Source: Desulfurivibrionaceae bacterium (GTDB lineage Bacteria; Desulfobacterota; Desulfobulbia; Desulfobulbales; VMSU01). Taken from it: a DNA stretch of 64,000 nucleotides. The notes beneath the pieces were generated by a model. The model saw only the letters and a program-made list of their open reading frames with translations. It had not been told where the DNA came from and searched no databases. Positions 8,131 through 17,784 of this stretch are shown here, piece by piece. Every line of letters starts with the position of its first letter. Position 1 is the stretch's first letter. The DNA lies in assembly GCA_030145275.1 (NCBI GenBank), contig JAQYVV010000013.1, positions 1 to 64,000 of the forward strand. The letters run 5' to 3'. The position numbers and the translations under genes are program-made.

Positions 8131-10218
8131 ATGAAAAGAGATTTATTAAAAGTACGTAATATTGGCATTAGCGCTCACATTGATTCGGGAAAGACTACCC
8201 TGACCGAACGAATTCTTTTTTATACCGACAAGATTCATGCTATTCATGAGGTGCGAGGAAAAGATGGGGTTGGTGCGACCATGGATTCCATGGAGCTCGA
8301 AAAAGAGCGCGGCATTACTATCCAGTCTGCGGCTACTTACAGTAATTGGGATGATCATGATATCAATATAATTGATACGCCTGGCCATGTTGACTTTACC
8401 ATTGAAGTTGAAAGGGCTCTGCGGGTATTGGATGGCGCCGTACTTATTCTCTGTTCTGTTGGTGGGGTTCAATCCCAGAGTATAACAGTCAACAGGCAGA
8501 TGACCCGTTATAAAGTACCGAGAATCGTTTTTGTGAATAAATGTGATCGGACCGGGGCCAATCCTTACCGGGTTGCTGGCCAGGTTCGAGACAAGCTTAA
8601 GCTGAATGCCATCTTTTTGCAGATCCCAATCGGGCTTGAAGGAGATCTTGAAGGAGTTGTCGATCTGGTCAAGATGAAGGCCATTTATTTTGAAGGCGAA
8701 AATGGTGAGATCGTCCGCGAGGATGAGATACCTGCCCACCTTATTGATGAAGCTACAGAAAAACGCGAAGAGATGCTTGATGCGGCTTCCATGTTCTCTG
8801 ATGAATTGATGGAAACTATTCTTGAGGAGGGTGAGCCTTCTGAAGAGATGATTATGAAGGCGGTGAGAACAGGGACCTTGGCCCTTGAGCTTGTTCCAGT
8901 TTTTATCGGTTCTGCCTATAAAAATAAAGGGGTTCAGGCTCTTCTCGATGCTGTTGTCGCTTATCTACCAGCCCCTGAAAATATTGAAAATACTGCTCTT
9001 GATCTCGAAAATAATGAGGAAGAGCTGGTTCTGGGTAATGATCCAGAGGCCCCCATGGTCAGCCTGGCGTTCAAATTGGAAGACGGTCGTTATGGGCAGT
9101 TAACCTATATTCGAACCTATCAGGGCACGATGACTAAAGGTGACACCATCATCAATAGCCGGACCGGTAAAAAGGTCAAGGTCGGCCGTCTGGTGCGGAT
9201 GCACTCCAATGAGATGGAAGAGATCGATGTCGCAGGACCTGGTGATATTGTTGCCCTGTTTGGGGTTGACTGTGCCTCCGGCGATACTTTTACATCCAAT
9301 GATATCTCATACTCCATGAGTTCCATGCATGTGCCAAATCCGGTTATTTCCCTCTCTATTGTTCCGGTTGACAATAAGGCCCAGGGAAATATGTCAAAGG
9401 CTTTAAATCGTTTCACCAAAGAAGATCCGACCTTTCAGACCTTCGTTGACCACGAAACCAATGAAACCATTGTTTCTGGAATGGGTGAACTCCATCTTGA
9501 GGTCTACATCGAGAGGATGAAGCGTGAGTACGATGCCGAAGTTAAGGTTGGTGCTCCGCAGGTGGCTTACAGGGAAACAATTACCAAACAGGCCGAATTT
9601 AACTTTACCCACAAGAAACAGACAGGTGGTTCCGGTCAGTTTGGCCGGGTTGGTGGATATATGGAGCCCTTGGAAGAGGGTGAGTACGAATTTGTTGATA
9701 AGATTGTCGGTGGTGTAATTCCCCGTGAGTTTATCGGTTCTTGTGATAAAGGTTTTAAGGCGAGTCTTGTAAAAGGCAGCCTGGCAGGGTTCCCGGTTAC
9801 TGGAGTGCGTTGTTTGATCAATGATGGCGCTGCCCATTCGGTGGATTCTTCCGATGTCGCCTTCCAGATGGCGTCCAAAGGCGCCTTTAAGGAAGGGTAT
9901 AAAAAAGCAGGTCCAGTACTTATTGAGCCCATCATGAAGGTTGCAGTCGAAAGCCCCTCTGAGTTTCAGGGGGCGGTCATGGGCAGCCTGAATCAGAGGC
10001 GCGGGATGATAATTGGCACCTTTGAAGAGGCAGATTACACTGTGGTTGAATCAGAAGTGCCTCTAGCTGAGATGTTTGGCTATTCTACGATTCTCCGTTC
10101 ACTTACCCAGGGCAAGGCTGAATTTACCATGGAATTTGCTGCATACCGTCATGTTCCTAAAAGTGTAGCTGAAGAAGTTATGGCAGAAGCCAAGAAAAAA
10201 CGAGAAGAGAAAAAGTAG
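8131..10218 (+). CDS. fusA: Translation elongation factor G, mtEFG1/spdEFG1-like
   Basis: EF-G is the GTPase that drives tRNA-mRNA translocation on the ribosome. This 695-residue protein has the full domain set. The G domain has G1 HIDSGKTT, switch region [19 protein letters not shown] and NKCD. Domains II to V follow, including the [10 protein letters not shown] and GGSGQFG regions. The G1 motif [17 protein letters not shown] and the phrase [18 protein letters not shown] are characteristic of the mitochondrial EFG1 and bacterial spdEFG1 branch. Canonical bacterial EF-G has HIDAGKTT. It is not next to rpsL, rpsG or tuf, unlike the classical str-operon gene. A second, canonical or recycling EF-G probably exists elsewhere. 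The start ATG follows a GGAAAG site. Confidence 0.95.
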   Translation: MKRDLLKVRNIGISAHIDSGKTTLTERILFYTDKIHAIHEVRGKDGVGATMDSMELEKERGITIQSAATYSNWDDHDINIIDTPGHVDFTIEVERALRVLDGAVLILCSVGGVQSQSITVNRQMTRYKVPRIVFVNKCDRTGANPYRVAGQVRDKLKLNAIFLQIPIGLEGDLEGVVDLVKMKAIYFEGENGEIVREDEIPAHLIDEATEKREEMLDAASMFSDELMETILEEGEPSEEMIMKAVRTGTLALELVPVFIGSAYKNKGVQALLDAVVAYLPAPENIENTALDLENNEEELVLGNDPEAPMVSLAFKLEDGRYGQLTYIRTYQGTMTKGDTIINSRTGKKVKVGRLVRMHSNEMEEIDVAGPGDIVALFGVDCASGDTFTSNDISYSMSSMHVPNPVISLSIVPVDNKAQGNMSKALNRFTKEDPTFQTFVDHETNETIVSGMGELHLEVYIERMKREYDAEVKVGAPQVAYRETITKQAEFNFTHKKQTGGSGQFGRVGGYMEPLEEGEYEFVDKIVGGVIPREFIGSCDKGFKASLVKGSLAGFPVTGVRCLINDGAAHSVDSSDVAFQMASKGAFKEGYKKAGPVLIEPIMKVAVESPSEFQGAVMGSLNQRRGMIIGTFEEADYTVVESEVPLAEMFGYSTILRSLTQGKAEFTMEFAAYRHVPKSVAEEVMAEAKKKREEKK

Positions 10219-10284
10219 ACTGTCGTTGCTGGTGAGCGCATCAAGATAAATTATCCAAACTGTAACTGGAAAGAAGGTGTTGAT

Positions 10285-11007
10285 ATGGTAACAAATGATC
10301 TGATTGGAAAAAATCCATTAGGCGCATTTAAAGTAGATTCTAAAGGAAACGAGGTTGCTCAGCGTATGGGCTTGGTTATGGCAAGAGCGGGGGTAGGCAA
10401 GACCGCTATTCTTGTGCAGATTGCCTTAGATAATATGTTGAGAGGGCAGCAGGTACTGCATGTCAGCATCGACCAGAACATTGAAAAAACAAAAACCTGG
10501 TATGATGATATTCTCAGAGACATTTCTTCTGCCTCGGAGCCGGAGAGTTATGCAAGCCTTCAGTATGAAGTGATGCGAAATCGGATGATCATGACTTTTA
10601 ATGAATCCACCTTCAGCCGTCCGAAGCTTGAGGAACGATTGAACGATCTTATTTATCAGGATATCTTCAGGCCAAGTTGTATCGTTATCGATGGTTTTGA
10701 TTTTGCCAATGCTGACAGGCAGACCATTGAAGATATGCAGGAGTTGCAAAAAGAAGCAAATCTCAATATTTGGTTTTCAGCGGTTTCACCTCGTTCTGGT
10801 CAAGAGGAGATGAGCAAAGAGGGAATTCCGGCTCCTTGTAATGAGATTGCCGATCTTTTTGATACTGTTATTTTATTGCAGGCCGAGTCAAATGGTCAGA
10901 GCAAGATTTTCTTAAACATTGTTAAAGATGAGACCGGCTGCGTAGAGCCTGGTAAATCACTCAGATTAGATCCCACTAGTTTGTTGGTCTGGGGATCAAC
11001 ATTTTGA
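10285..11007 (+). CDS. P-loop ATPase of unknown function
   Basis: A 240-residue soluble protein with a Walker A motif ARAGVGKTA (about residues 33-41) and a Walker B strand CIVIDGFD (about 132-139). The RecA/KaiC-like order of elements is seen. The lines between ([19 protein letters not shown]) resemble DnaB/RecA-type ATPases. I do not recognise the specific family. The start has a good AAGGTG site. The stop is one base from the hisA start at 11009, so the two genes are probably co-transcribed, yet nothing links the ATPase to histidine synthesis directly. Confidence 0.75.
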   Translation: MVTNDLIGKNPLGAFKVDSKGNEVAQRMGLVMARAGVGKTAILVQIALDNMLRGQQVLHVSIDQNIEKTKTWYDDILRDISSASEPESYASLQYEVMRNRMIMTFNESTFSRPKLEERLNDLIYQDIFRPSCIVIDGFDFANADRQTIEDMQELQKEANLNIWFSAVSPRSGQEEMSKEGIPAPCNEIADLFDTVILLQAESNGQSKIFLNIVKDETGCVEPGKSLRLDPTSLLVWGSTF

Positions 11008-11008
11008 G

Positions 11009-11776
11009 ATGAATTTCCGACCATGCATTGATATTCATAACGGCCAGGTAAAACAGATAGTTGGTTCTACCTTGTCGGATGAGTCCCCCGAAGGCCTGTC
11101 GACCAATTTTGCGTCTGACAGGCCTTCTTCGTATTATGCCAAGCTCTACAAAGATGATGGTCTTACTGGAGGTCACGTTATCAAGCTTGGTCCAGGTTGT
11201 GATGCGGCAGCAGTAGAAGCCCTTCAGGCCTACCCCGGCGGCTTGCAGATTGGGGGTGGGATTACGGTTGATAATGCATCTTACTGGCTCGACCAGGGTG
11301 CCAGTGCTGTTATTGTTACCTCCTATGTCTTCAAAGACGGGAAAATATTTAAGGACAGATTAGCCGATCTTGTCGAGCTGGTTGGTAGAGATAGACTGGT
11401 TTTAGATTTAAGCTGCCGAAAAAAAGAGGGCCGCTATTATGTGGTTACGGACCGCTGGCAGAAGTTTACCGATGTTGTTCTAAGCCGTGAAAGCATTGAT
11501 TATTTCAGTCAGTATTGTGCCGAGTTTCTTATCCATGCAGCCGACGTGGAAGGAAAATGCGCGGGAATTGCCGAAGATCTTGTGGTAGACCTGGCCAAAT
11601 GGGTCTCAATTCCAACAACCTATGCTGGCGGCGTGCATAATCTTGATGATCTCAGGAAAATTAACGATTATGGCAGTGGGCGTCTTGATGTTACTGTTGG
11701 CAGTGCCCTTGATATTTTTGGTGGTAGTGGCATGACCTACAGGGAGGCGGTTGAGTTTTGTCAATCAATGGAGTGA
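11009..11776 (+). CDS. hisA: ProFAR isomerase, eukaryotic-type HisA
   Basis: HisA catalyses the Amadori isomerisation of ProFAR to PRFAR in histidine synthesis. This 255-residue TIM-barrel protein is strikingly like the plant and fungal form (HISN3/His6). It opens [20 protein letters not shown], and contains [46 protein letters not shown] and [13 protein letters not shown]. These are signatures of the eukaryotic HisA branch and not of the usual bacterial HisA. The catalytic aspartates in CIDIH and in the ADVEGK strand are in place. hisI and hisG lie 6 kb away, so the pathway genes are dispersed. Enzymatic identity is well supported. Confidence 0.92.
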   Translation: MNFRPCIDIHNGQVKQIVGSTLSDESPEGLSTNFASDRPSSYYAKLYKDDGLTGGHVIKLGPGCDAAAVEALQAYPGGLQIGGGITVDNASYWLDQGASAVIVTSYVFKDGKIFKDRLADLVELVGRDRLVLDLSCRKKEGRYYVVTDRWQKFTDVVLSRESIDYFSQYCAEFLIHAADVEGKCAGIAEDLVVDLAKWVSIPTTYAGGVHNLDDLRKINDYGSGRLDVTVGSALDIFGGSGMTYREAVEFCQSME

Positions 11777-11874
11777 GGGGGTAGGGCTGAAATTCATTCC
11801 AAGTTTTTTCTCCATGCTTGTTCTCATTTTTAATGATTTTCTAAAGCAATAAACTTTTGCAATTATTTCTATAA

Positions 11875-12765
11875 ATGATATGTTTGCTCATGGATAATCA
11901 GGAGCCACAGTTTAAACGCATTCAAGATTATATTGACAGAATGCCAAGCCTATCCACGACCGTCACCAAGGTTATGGAGGTGTGCAATACCCCAAATACT
12001 GCAGCAAACGATCTTAATAAAGTCATAATGCTTGACCCGGTGCTCACCGGTCAGGTTCTCAAGCTGATTAACTCAGCCTATTACTCTCTCCCAAATCAAA
12101 TAACCTCATTGGCCCGGGCAATTATCATGCTTGGACTTAATACTGTGAAGAATCTTGCCTTGAGTACCGCAGTTATAGGTACACTTGGTAAAAAAGACTC
12201 GTTTAAAAGTCTTTCCATGGATGCCTATTGGGCCCATTCCATCTGTGTAGGGGTTACGGCAAAGGCTTTGGCCGCTAAGCTTGGAGTACCCGTTGCTGCT
12301 AGAGAGGAGTATTTTGTCGCAGGAATGTTGCACGATTTGGGCAAGATACCTATGAACAACTGTTTTCCTGAGCAATATACCCAAGCCTTGCAATTGGCCG
12401 ATCTGGAGCAGGGCTCACTTATAAATACTGAGGGTTTGTTTCTTGGCTTTGATCATGGGGTTGCAGGCCAGATGATAGCTAAAAAGTGGCAGTTGAACAG
12501 TACCTTGGTTGAGGCCCTGTACCATCATCATGCCCCGGAAATGGCCTCTGAGGAGAATAGAAAACTGGTGACGGTTATTGCCTTGGCTAACGTTTTTGCC
12601 AATGTTTTTGAAATAGGCTCTGCGGGAGATCTGTTTCCAGATAATTCTTTTATTCTGAATAACTTAGAAGCCGTTGGCATGACTTGGAGCGATTTGGTAT
12701 CACTTTATGATACGGTGAACATTGAAATTGAAAAGGCCCAAGTTTTTCTCCAGGTTGCCAGGTGA
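11875..12765 (+). CDS. HDOD domain signalling protein
   Basis: HDOD proteins are HD-related helical proteins linked to signal transduction and regulation of motility or gene expression. Many lack phosphodiesterase activity. This 296-residue protein has the typical opening PSLSTTVTKVMEVCNTP and LDPVLTGQVLKLINSAYYS, the helix with ARAIIMLG, and MLHDLGKIP, where the HD pair survives. A second His-rich segment reads YHHHAPE. No output domain is fused. The start could be ATG 11875 or ATG 11890, and neither has a clear ribosome site. It lies just upstream of a metallo-beta-lactamase gene, 9 bases apart, and probably shares its transcript. Confidence 0.85.
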   Translation: MICLLMDNQEPQFKRIQDYIDRMPSLSTTVTKVMEVCNTPNTAANDLNKVIMLDPVLTGQVLKLINSAYYSLPNQITSLARAIIMLGLNTVKNLALSTAVIGTLGKKDSFKSLSMDAYWAHSICVGVTAKALAAKLGVPVAAREEYFVAGMLHDLGKIPMNNCFPEQYTQALQLADLEQGSLINTEGLFLGFDHGVAGQMIAKKWQLNSTLVEALYHHHAPEMASEENRKLVTVIALANVFANVFEIGSAGDLFPDNSFILNNLEAVGMTWSDLVSLYDTVNIEIEKAQVFLQVAR

Positions 12766-12774
12766 GGTAAGATT

Positions 12775-13695
12775 ATGATGAAGGTTAAGTTTTGGGGGGT
12801 GCGGGGGTCTATACCATGCCCTGGCGCAAACACGGTCAAGTATGGTGGCAATACCGCCTGTATTGAATTACGTTTTGAAGATATTGACCGTCTGATTATT
12901 ATTGATGCCGGATCTGGGATTCGTGAACTTGGCAATTTTCTTATGGCCAATGATTTCCCTAAAGGTCCTATTGATACAGATATTTTTCTCTCCCACACCC
13001 ATTGGGATCACATTATGGGATTTCCCTTCTTTGTTCCCAGCTACTTACCAACCACAAAACTGCGGGTGTATGGACCAGTTACCCATGAATCTGATACCTT
13101 GGAAAAAATAGTTGGAGGTCAGATGACCTATCGCTATTTTCCTATTCGCGGGGCTGAGTTGGCCGCGCAAATTGATTATATACAGCTAAAGGAAGAGCGA
13201 ATTGATCTGGGTGATGGTATTTCCCTGGTTACTAAATATTTGAACCACCCTATCTTATGTCTTGCATACCGTTTTGAGTATAAGGGGAGCGTGTTTTGTA
13301 CCGCTTATGATACGGAACCCTACACGAATATATTTTGTACGGATTCAAATGACCCTTCGTATGATGAAGCTTTGGCGGAAGAGGGTGAATTTGTTGCAAA
13401 GGAACAGAACGCTGTATTAGAACAGTTTTTTGCAGGGGTCGATTTTCTTGTTTACGACGCCCAGTACACTGAAGAAGAGTATGAGGGGTCTAAAGTCGGC
13501 TGGGGGCATACACCAGTCGAATATGCTATTAAGGCGTCAAAAAAAGCAGGGGTCAAAAAGCTTGCTTTGTTTCATCACGAACCCATGCGGACAGATGAGC
13601 AAATTAATGACTTGGCCAAGGTCCATTGTAGCACAGGTGAAGAGGGGGGCATGGAAGTTTTCTTTGCCCAGGAAGGTATGGAGATTGTGGTCTGA
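12775..13695 (+). CDS. Metallo-beta-lactamase fold hydrolase
   Basis: A 306-residue MBL-fold protein with the metal-binding motif HTHWDH (H74, H76, D78, H79). Further histidines lie in YLNHP and FHHEP, and an Asp in AYDTEP. The N-terminus (VKFWGVRGSIPCPG) is typical of a family often found beside two-component and cyclic-nucleotide signalling genes in Deltaproteobacteria, and related to phosphodiesterase-like MBL proteins. The substrate is unknown. It follows the HDOD gene by 9 bases. Confidence 0.85.
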   Translation: MMKVKFWGVRGSIPCPGANTVKYGGNTACIELRFEDIDRLIIIDAGSGIRELGNFLMANDFPKGPIDTDIFLSHTHWDHIMGFPFFVPSYLPTTKLRVYGPVTHESDTLEKIVGGQMTYRYFPIRGAELAAQIDYIQLKEERIDLGDGISLVTKYLNHPILCLAYRFEYKGSVFCTAYDTEPYTNIFCTDSNDPSYDEALAEEGEFVAKEQNAVLEQFFAGVDFLVYDAQYTEEEYEGSKVGWGHTPVEYAIKASKKAGVKKLALFHHEPMRTDEQINDLAKVHCSTGEEGGMEVFFAQEGMEIVV

Positions 13696-13787
13696 TTAGT
13701 TACGTCCTGTTTTCACTTTTCTCCCCATTGTGCCGATAAGTATTGTACTGAAGAGTTACCGAGTCTGGAGAACTTGAGGGGCATGCT

Positions 13788-14219
13788 ATGGCTATATATG
13801 AAGTGAAAGATACGAAACCTGTACCGGCGGTGGAAAGCGTTAAACCGAGGAGGCGTGACGTGAAGCCGGTAATGCCGCTTGGTGGGGCGCGGCCAGTCGA
13901 TTTTTTAAGGTTTGGCGAAGAAAGGGGGGGCGCAGAAGAGAGGCCTTGGCATGATCGGGAGGTAATGGAACCAGCCGAGATTGAAAAATCTGCAAAGACG
14001 CTTATCCGGCACATAAATCAGCATTTGGAGATGCTCAATATTCAGATTCATCTAACTCTTTTTAAAGATGCTGACGGCTACTCGCTCGATGTCCATGATT
14101 GCAGAGATGGAAAGGTCTGTAGTAAGGTGTCTGAGGTACCAATAAACATTGATGAGCTCCCCGATCTTTTACAGAGGCTCAAACAACATGCGGGGATTCT
14201 TCTTGATAAGAAGTTGTGA
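13788..14219 (+). CDS. FlaG-like hypothetical protein
   Basis: A 143-residue protein. Residues 1-60 are polar and low in complexity. The C-terminal half (about 65-143) resembles FlaG: a helix with HINQHLEMLNI, then a beta pair around HLTLFKDADGYSLDVHD and a final helix. FlaG proteins influence flagellar filament length. No flagellar gene is nearby, and the critical IPPEE-type motif of FlaG is replaced by VPINIDELPD. The call is therefore tentative. The sequence ends 19 bases before the convergent thiD stop. Confidence 0.45.
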   Translation: MAIYEVKDTKPVPAVESVKPRRRDVKPVMPLGGARPVDFLRFGEERGGAEERPWHDREVMEPAEIEKSAKTLIRHINQHLEMLNIQIHLTLFKDADGYSLDVHDCRDGKVCSKVSEVPINIDELPDLLQRLKQHAGILLDKKL

Positions 14220-14238
14220 ATCTTCAGGCTCAGAAATA

Positions 14239-15090
14239 TTACAAGTTGCGCTGCTCTTGTTCAAAAAGGTGGTGAACTAAACCTCCATGGCCACTGCCGA
14301 TATAATACAAAGAACTTTTGCGGAGTAACTGGTCCAGGAATTCAACAGTCTTGAGAAATGCCTTTTTGTGGTCACCATTTTTGAGATGGTAGGCAGTAAA
14401 TGCGGACGAAAAGGTGCACCCTGTGCCGTGGGTGTTTCGGGTGCTGATCCTTTGGTGGCTACTTTTTTCAATTTGTGGCCCACGTTTTGAATTGCTTTTG
14501 GGCTTAATAACAAGGAAATCAGTCAGCGCATTTGATTCTGTAGGGAAATGCCCTCCGGTAATCACGATTGCCTCTAGTGTCGGGAATTTTTCAAAAAGAT
14601 GGGAGGCTTGAGAGATTGCTTCTTGTGGGGTTTCACAGGAAGTATCGGTTAAAATTTGTAGTTCCGGCAGGTTTGGCGTAATTACAGTTGCTTTCGAAAG
14701 GACATGGTCCTGCAGTTGCTCTAAGGTGCCGGGCTGGATCAAAGAACTGCCATCAGAAGCCTTTAGTACAGGATCATAGATGATTTGACCTTTAAATCCT
14801 TGTAATGATTTTCCAATTGTTCTTGCCGCTTCCTTACTGCCGACCATCCCTATTTTAATATGGCTTATCGGTAGATCTTCAAGTACTAAGCAAATCTGCT
14901 CGTAGAGAAAATTCCCGTCAATGGCCTTGTACGACAGAACACCCTTGCTGTTTTGGGCGGTCAGGCAGGTGATGGCTGCGCATCCATAAACTTTTAGGGC
15001 TGTAAATGTCTTGAGGTCGGCTTGGATGCCGGCGCCTCCTGAAGGGTCAGAGCCGGCAATTGTCAGACATGCCTCAAGCGGTTTGTTCAT
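14239..15090 (-). CDS. thiD: Hydroxymethylpyrimidine/phosphomethylpyrimidine kinase ThiD
   Basis: ThiD phosphorylates HMP and HMP-phosphate to give HMP-pyrophosphate in thiamine synthesis. This 283-residue ribokinase-family protein has the N-terminal TIAGSDPSGGAGIQADLK motif and the C-terminal NTHGTGCTFSSA anion-hole motif with the catalytic Asp replaced in family fashion by the GTGC context. It overlaps the upstream FKBP gene by 17 bases and so is co-transcribed with it. No other thi gene and no TPP riboswitch is visible in the leader. Confidence 0.93.
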   Translation of the reverse strand: MNKPLEACLTIAGSDPSGGAGIQADLKTFTALKVYGCAAITCLTAQNSKGVLSYKAIDGNFLYEQICLVLEDLPISHIKIGMVGSKEAARTIGKSLQGFKGQIIYDPVLKASDGSSLIQPGTLEQLQDHVLSKATVITPNLPELQILTDTSCETPQEAISQASHLFEKFPTLEAIVITGGHFPTESNALTDFLVIKPKSNSKRGPQIEKSSHQRISTRNTHGTGCTFSSAFTAYHLKNGDHKKAFLKTVEFLDQLLRKSSLYYIGSGHGGLVHHLFEQEQRNL

Positions 15091-15526
15091 TTTTGATACT
15101 TTGCAGGGTCACGCTGTAAGTCAATGCTTGTCCCGCCAGCGGATGGTTGAAATCCACGCTGATGTGTTCATCTTCAACCTTAGTCACCATGGCTGGGACT
15201 TTGTGGGTCTGCCCGTCTTTCTCCATGTCCATACCCAAGACCATACCCGGTTTGATGTTCTCCGGGTCTTTTAGCCCTTTTTTGGCGATAGTATGGATTA
15301 AGTCTGGGTCGTGACTACCATGACCTGCTTCAGAAGGGATCGTGAAGTTTTTTGTTTCTCCTTCAGTCATCCCGATTATGTTTTTCTCGAATTCAAACAT
15401 TACCTGGCCTGTCCCAATTGTGAATTCGAGAGGCCCAGTTTCTTTTGATGACTCAAAAACTTCTTTGTTGTCCAGAGAGCCGTCATAAATAACAGAGACC
15501 AGGTCTCCCGGTTTTGCGCTTTTCAT
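15074..15526 (-). CDS. FKBP-type peptidyl-prolyl isomerase, SlyD-like
   Basis: A 150-residue cytosolic FKBP-type isomerase and chaperone. The FKBP core opens KPGDLVSVIYDGSLDNKEVFESS and has LEFTIGTGQV and ...FEKNIIGMTEGE. The inserted flap domain (residues about 65-125) of SlyD-type proteins carries SEAGHGSHD and the VTKVEDEHISVDFNHPLAG return strand. The C-terminal metal-binding His tail of E. coli SlyD is absent. It has a good ribosome site (GGAG) and overlaps thiD. A second FKBP of the same class is at 53612. Confidence 0.88.
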   Translation of the reverse strand: MKSAKPGDLVSVIYDGSLDNKEVFESSKETGPLEFTIGTGQVMFEFEKNIIGMTEGETKNFTIPSEAGHGSHDPDLIHTIAKKGLKDPENIKPGMVLGMDMEKDGQTHKVPAMVTKVEDEHISVDFNHPLAGQALTYSVTLQSIKNEQTA

Positions 15527-15586
15527 TCTTTTCTCCTATTTGTTGTGAAACTTTAATTTTATGTCTATGGGTGGAGTTTTATTTGC

Positions 15587-17014
15587 TTAAAGGCCTTTCA
15601 GCAGCTGGGTGAAATGTTGGTGGTTTTTACTAAGTTCTGTCGAAAGTTTACCTAGATTCACTGGAATAGGGGTTTCGGTAAGGGTGCGATATTTTTCGTC
15701 AATGGTATAATCTTGTACGTAGTTTTCCACTTGACTGCCATATTCAGCAATTGTCTTTTTGACCAGTGTAAACAGAGAGGTGTAAGGGAAAGGTCTAGCA
15801 TAATCTTGCAGAAGGTTGTCAATGAAAGCTTTTAATTTTTGTATGTCTGCAGCTGAATTACCATAAAATATCCTGCAAGTGCAAATGGCTTTTTCTAAAA
15901 TCTGTAGGAGTTCAATTTCATTAATAGCTTGTTTACCTTTTATGGACGAATACATCAACTTGATAGACCTGACCACTCCTTTTAGGCCAAAAAAGTAAGT
16001 TTTCGTTTTTTTGGCTGCGATAGTTTCTGGGTTGATGGCCGAGCCAAGTATCTTTGAATCAGCTTGAGCCTGGGCGATAAGGCTGTTTTTTAGCGATAAG
16101 TGAAAAACATTCAAATGTTCGTGTATTTTAGGGATCATGCACATGTGTTCATAAAGGGCATACTTGCCTGAAAGGCTTATGACCAATTTACAAAGTGAAT
16201 TTGCCGTGGTCTTGAACTCGGTTAGCGTCATGGATATAGATTCTTGATGTCCAAGTTGTTCCAGCTTTTCTTCAAGCCTTTTTTTCTGGTTATGCTCGGA
16301 GGTGAATCTTCGTTCAACTGCAGCGATAAAGTCATAGATTTGCTGTGTGGTCAACAAGCCAATATTGACCTGACGATGGACAATTTCCTCAGCCAAGTTG
16401 GGTAATGCGCAGAGCTCAAGACCTTGAAATCGAGCCGTTAATTTTTCTCCCATCTTTTTGTAGGAGGCCAAAGTTTTTTGGTTGCTCTTGCCATCGTCAT
16501 GCGGGAAAAAAAGGCGAAAGAGTGCCAATCCTTTTTCAAAAGCTCCTGTTTGTTTGGCAGCCAGAGACCAGGAAAATTTTAAAAGGTTTTGTATGGTCAG
16601 GCCTTCATTGAGCTTTTGCTTGGCTTTGCTTAAAAAATTGATTTGTTTATAAAGATGGGTGACCTCGCTTTCTAGTAGTTTATGTTTGCTAGCAAGTTTT
16701 TTGGCGGAGAGTGAGATGTCGTTAAGGTCTACCGAGCCCATAAGATCAGCCTGCAGATTCGCACCGGCATTCCCTAGGACTGCAATCTGAACGAGGATCT
16801 TTTTTGAGTCTTTTTTGCAGGAAATTATTGACGAGGATATTTGTTGAGCTGGCAGGCCGAGTGCTTTTAGCTCGACCATATGTTTCCCTATTTCCACCTT
16901 AAACCACGCGGAAACATCAGGTTTACTCATCCATCCTTTAATTTCGTTCTGATATTTTTTGAGGTTGTCGCTTAGTTCTGCAATGCCCTCTTTAATTTCT
17001 TTAAGCTTGTTCAT
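15587..17014 (-). CDS. Hypothetical helical protein, 475 residues
   Basis: I do not recognise this family. The product is soluble, strongly alpha-helical and rich in Lys, Leu and Gln, with coiled-coil stretches (for example around residues 90-140 and 235-265). It has no signal peptide or clear membrane segment, no cysteine motif and no nucleotide-binding loop. The gene is a single long open frame with normal codon use, starts with ATG, and lies 60 bases upstream of the FKBP gene on the same strand. It may form the first gene of a unit with FKBP and thiD. It could be a structural or scaffold protein. Confidence 0.7.
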   Translation of the reverse strand: MNKLKEIKEGIAELSDNLKKYQNEIKGWMSKPDVSAWFKVEIGKHMVELKALGLPAQQISSSIISCKKDSKKILVQIAVLGNAGANLQADLMGSVDLNDISLSAKKLASKHKLLESEVTHLYKQINFLSKAKQKLNEGLTIQNLLKFSWSLAAKQTGAFEKGLALFRLFFPHDDGKSNQKTLASYKKMGEKLTARFQGLELCALPNLAEEIVHRQVNIGLLTTQQIYDFIAAVERRFTSEHNQKKRLEEKLEQLGHQESISMTLTEFKTTANSLCKLVISLSGKYALYEHMCMIPKIHEHLNVFHLSLKNSLIAQAQADSKILGSAINPETIAAKKTKTYFFGLKGVVRSIKLMYSSIKGKQAINEIELLQILEKAICTCRIFYGNSAADIQKLKAFIDNLLQDYARPFPYTSLFTLVKKTIAEYGSQVENYVQDYTIDEKYRTLTETPIPVNLGKLSTELSKNHQHFTQLLKGL

Positions 17015-17293
17015 GGTGCTAAATTAAAATCTCATGCTTGACAAAAAGGCCAGTACCGCATAATTTACGGCGTTTAGCTTGTTGTGGGTGGAGAATGGAG
17101 TAATTGCTATATATCATGAAATGCAACTAAATCAAACGATGTAATTGCAGTGTGTGAAATATTCAGAAGACAATCTTCCTGAGGTGGCTGAATGCCGCCA
17201 TCCTGACAAATATTAATAATTTCTTACCTCATGCATGATTCAGTTTTGAGTAAAGATAGTAGGGAAAAGAAGGAAGAAAAGGGAAATGGTCAG

Positions 17294-17671
17294 ATGGAGA
17301 AATTAAATTTTTCTAAAGGTAACGGGTTACTTCCTGCCATTGCTCAAGATTATGAGAGCAATGAAGTGTTGATGATGGCCTATATTAGTGAAGAGTCCTG
17401 GCAGAAAACCTTAGAGACTGGCAAGGCTACCTATTGGAGTCGTTCTAGGAACCAATTGTGGATTAAAGGCGAGTCCTCAGGGCACTACCAGGTCATTAAG
17501 GATATTCTGGTGGATTGTGATGAAGATACGGTTATCTTCAAGGTTGAACAACTTGGTAAGGCGGCTTGCCACAAAGGTTATAAAAGTTGTTTTTTTCGCA
17601 GGGTTCAGGAGGGTTCCTTTGTCGTTACCCAAAAGCCGGTTTTTGAGCCCTCGGAAGTTTATAAAAAATAA
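17294..17671 (+). CDS. hisI: Phosphoribosyl-AMP cyclohydrolase HisI
   Basis: HisI opens the purine ring of phosphoribosyl-AMP, the third step of histidine synthesis. The Mg/Zn site motif DCDEDT followed by [12 protein letters not shown] is complete, and [10 protein letters not shown] is the typical substrate-side loop. The frame opens further upstream at 17231, but the preceding 21 residues are charged and unlike the family. The ATG at 17294 gives a 125-residue protein of normal length for stand-alone HisI. There is no fused HisE domain. hisG lies 110 bases downstream on the same strand. Confidence 0.93.
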   Translation: MEKLNFSKGNGLLPAIAQDYESNEVLMMAYISEESWQKTLETGKATYWSRSRNQLWIKGESSGHYQVIKDILVDCDEDTVIFKVEQLGKAACHKGYKSCFFRRVQEGSFVVTQKPVFEPSEVYKK

Positions 17672-17784
17672 TAACCATTCAGCGTGGTGCCGAAATTTAG
17701 CGAAAATGATGGTTTCGGTAAAGCTGGTATCGCCAAATATTAGAAATTTTACCTGAGCTCTTCAGAAACACTATAGAGAATATT

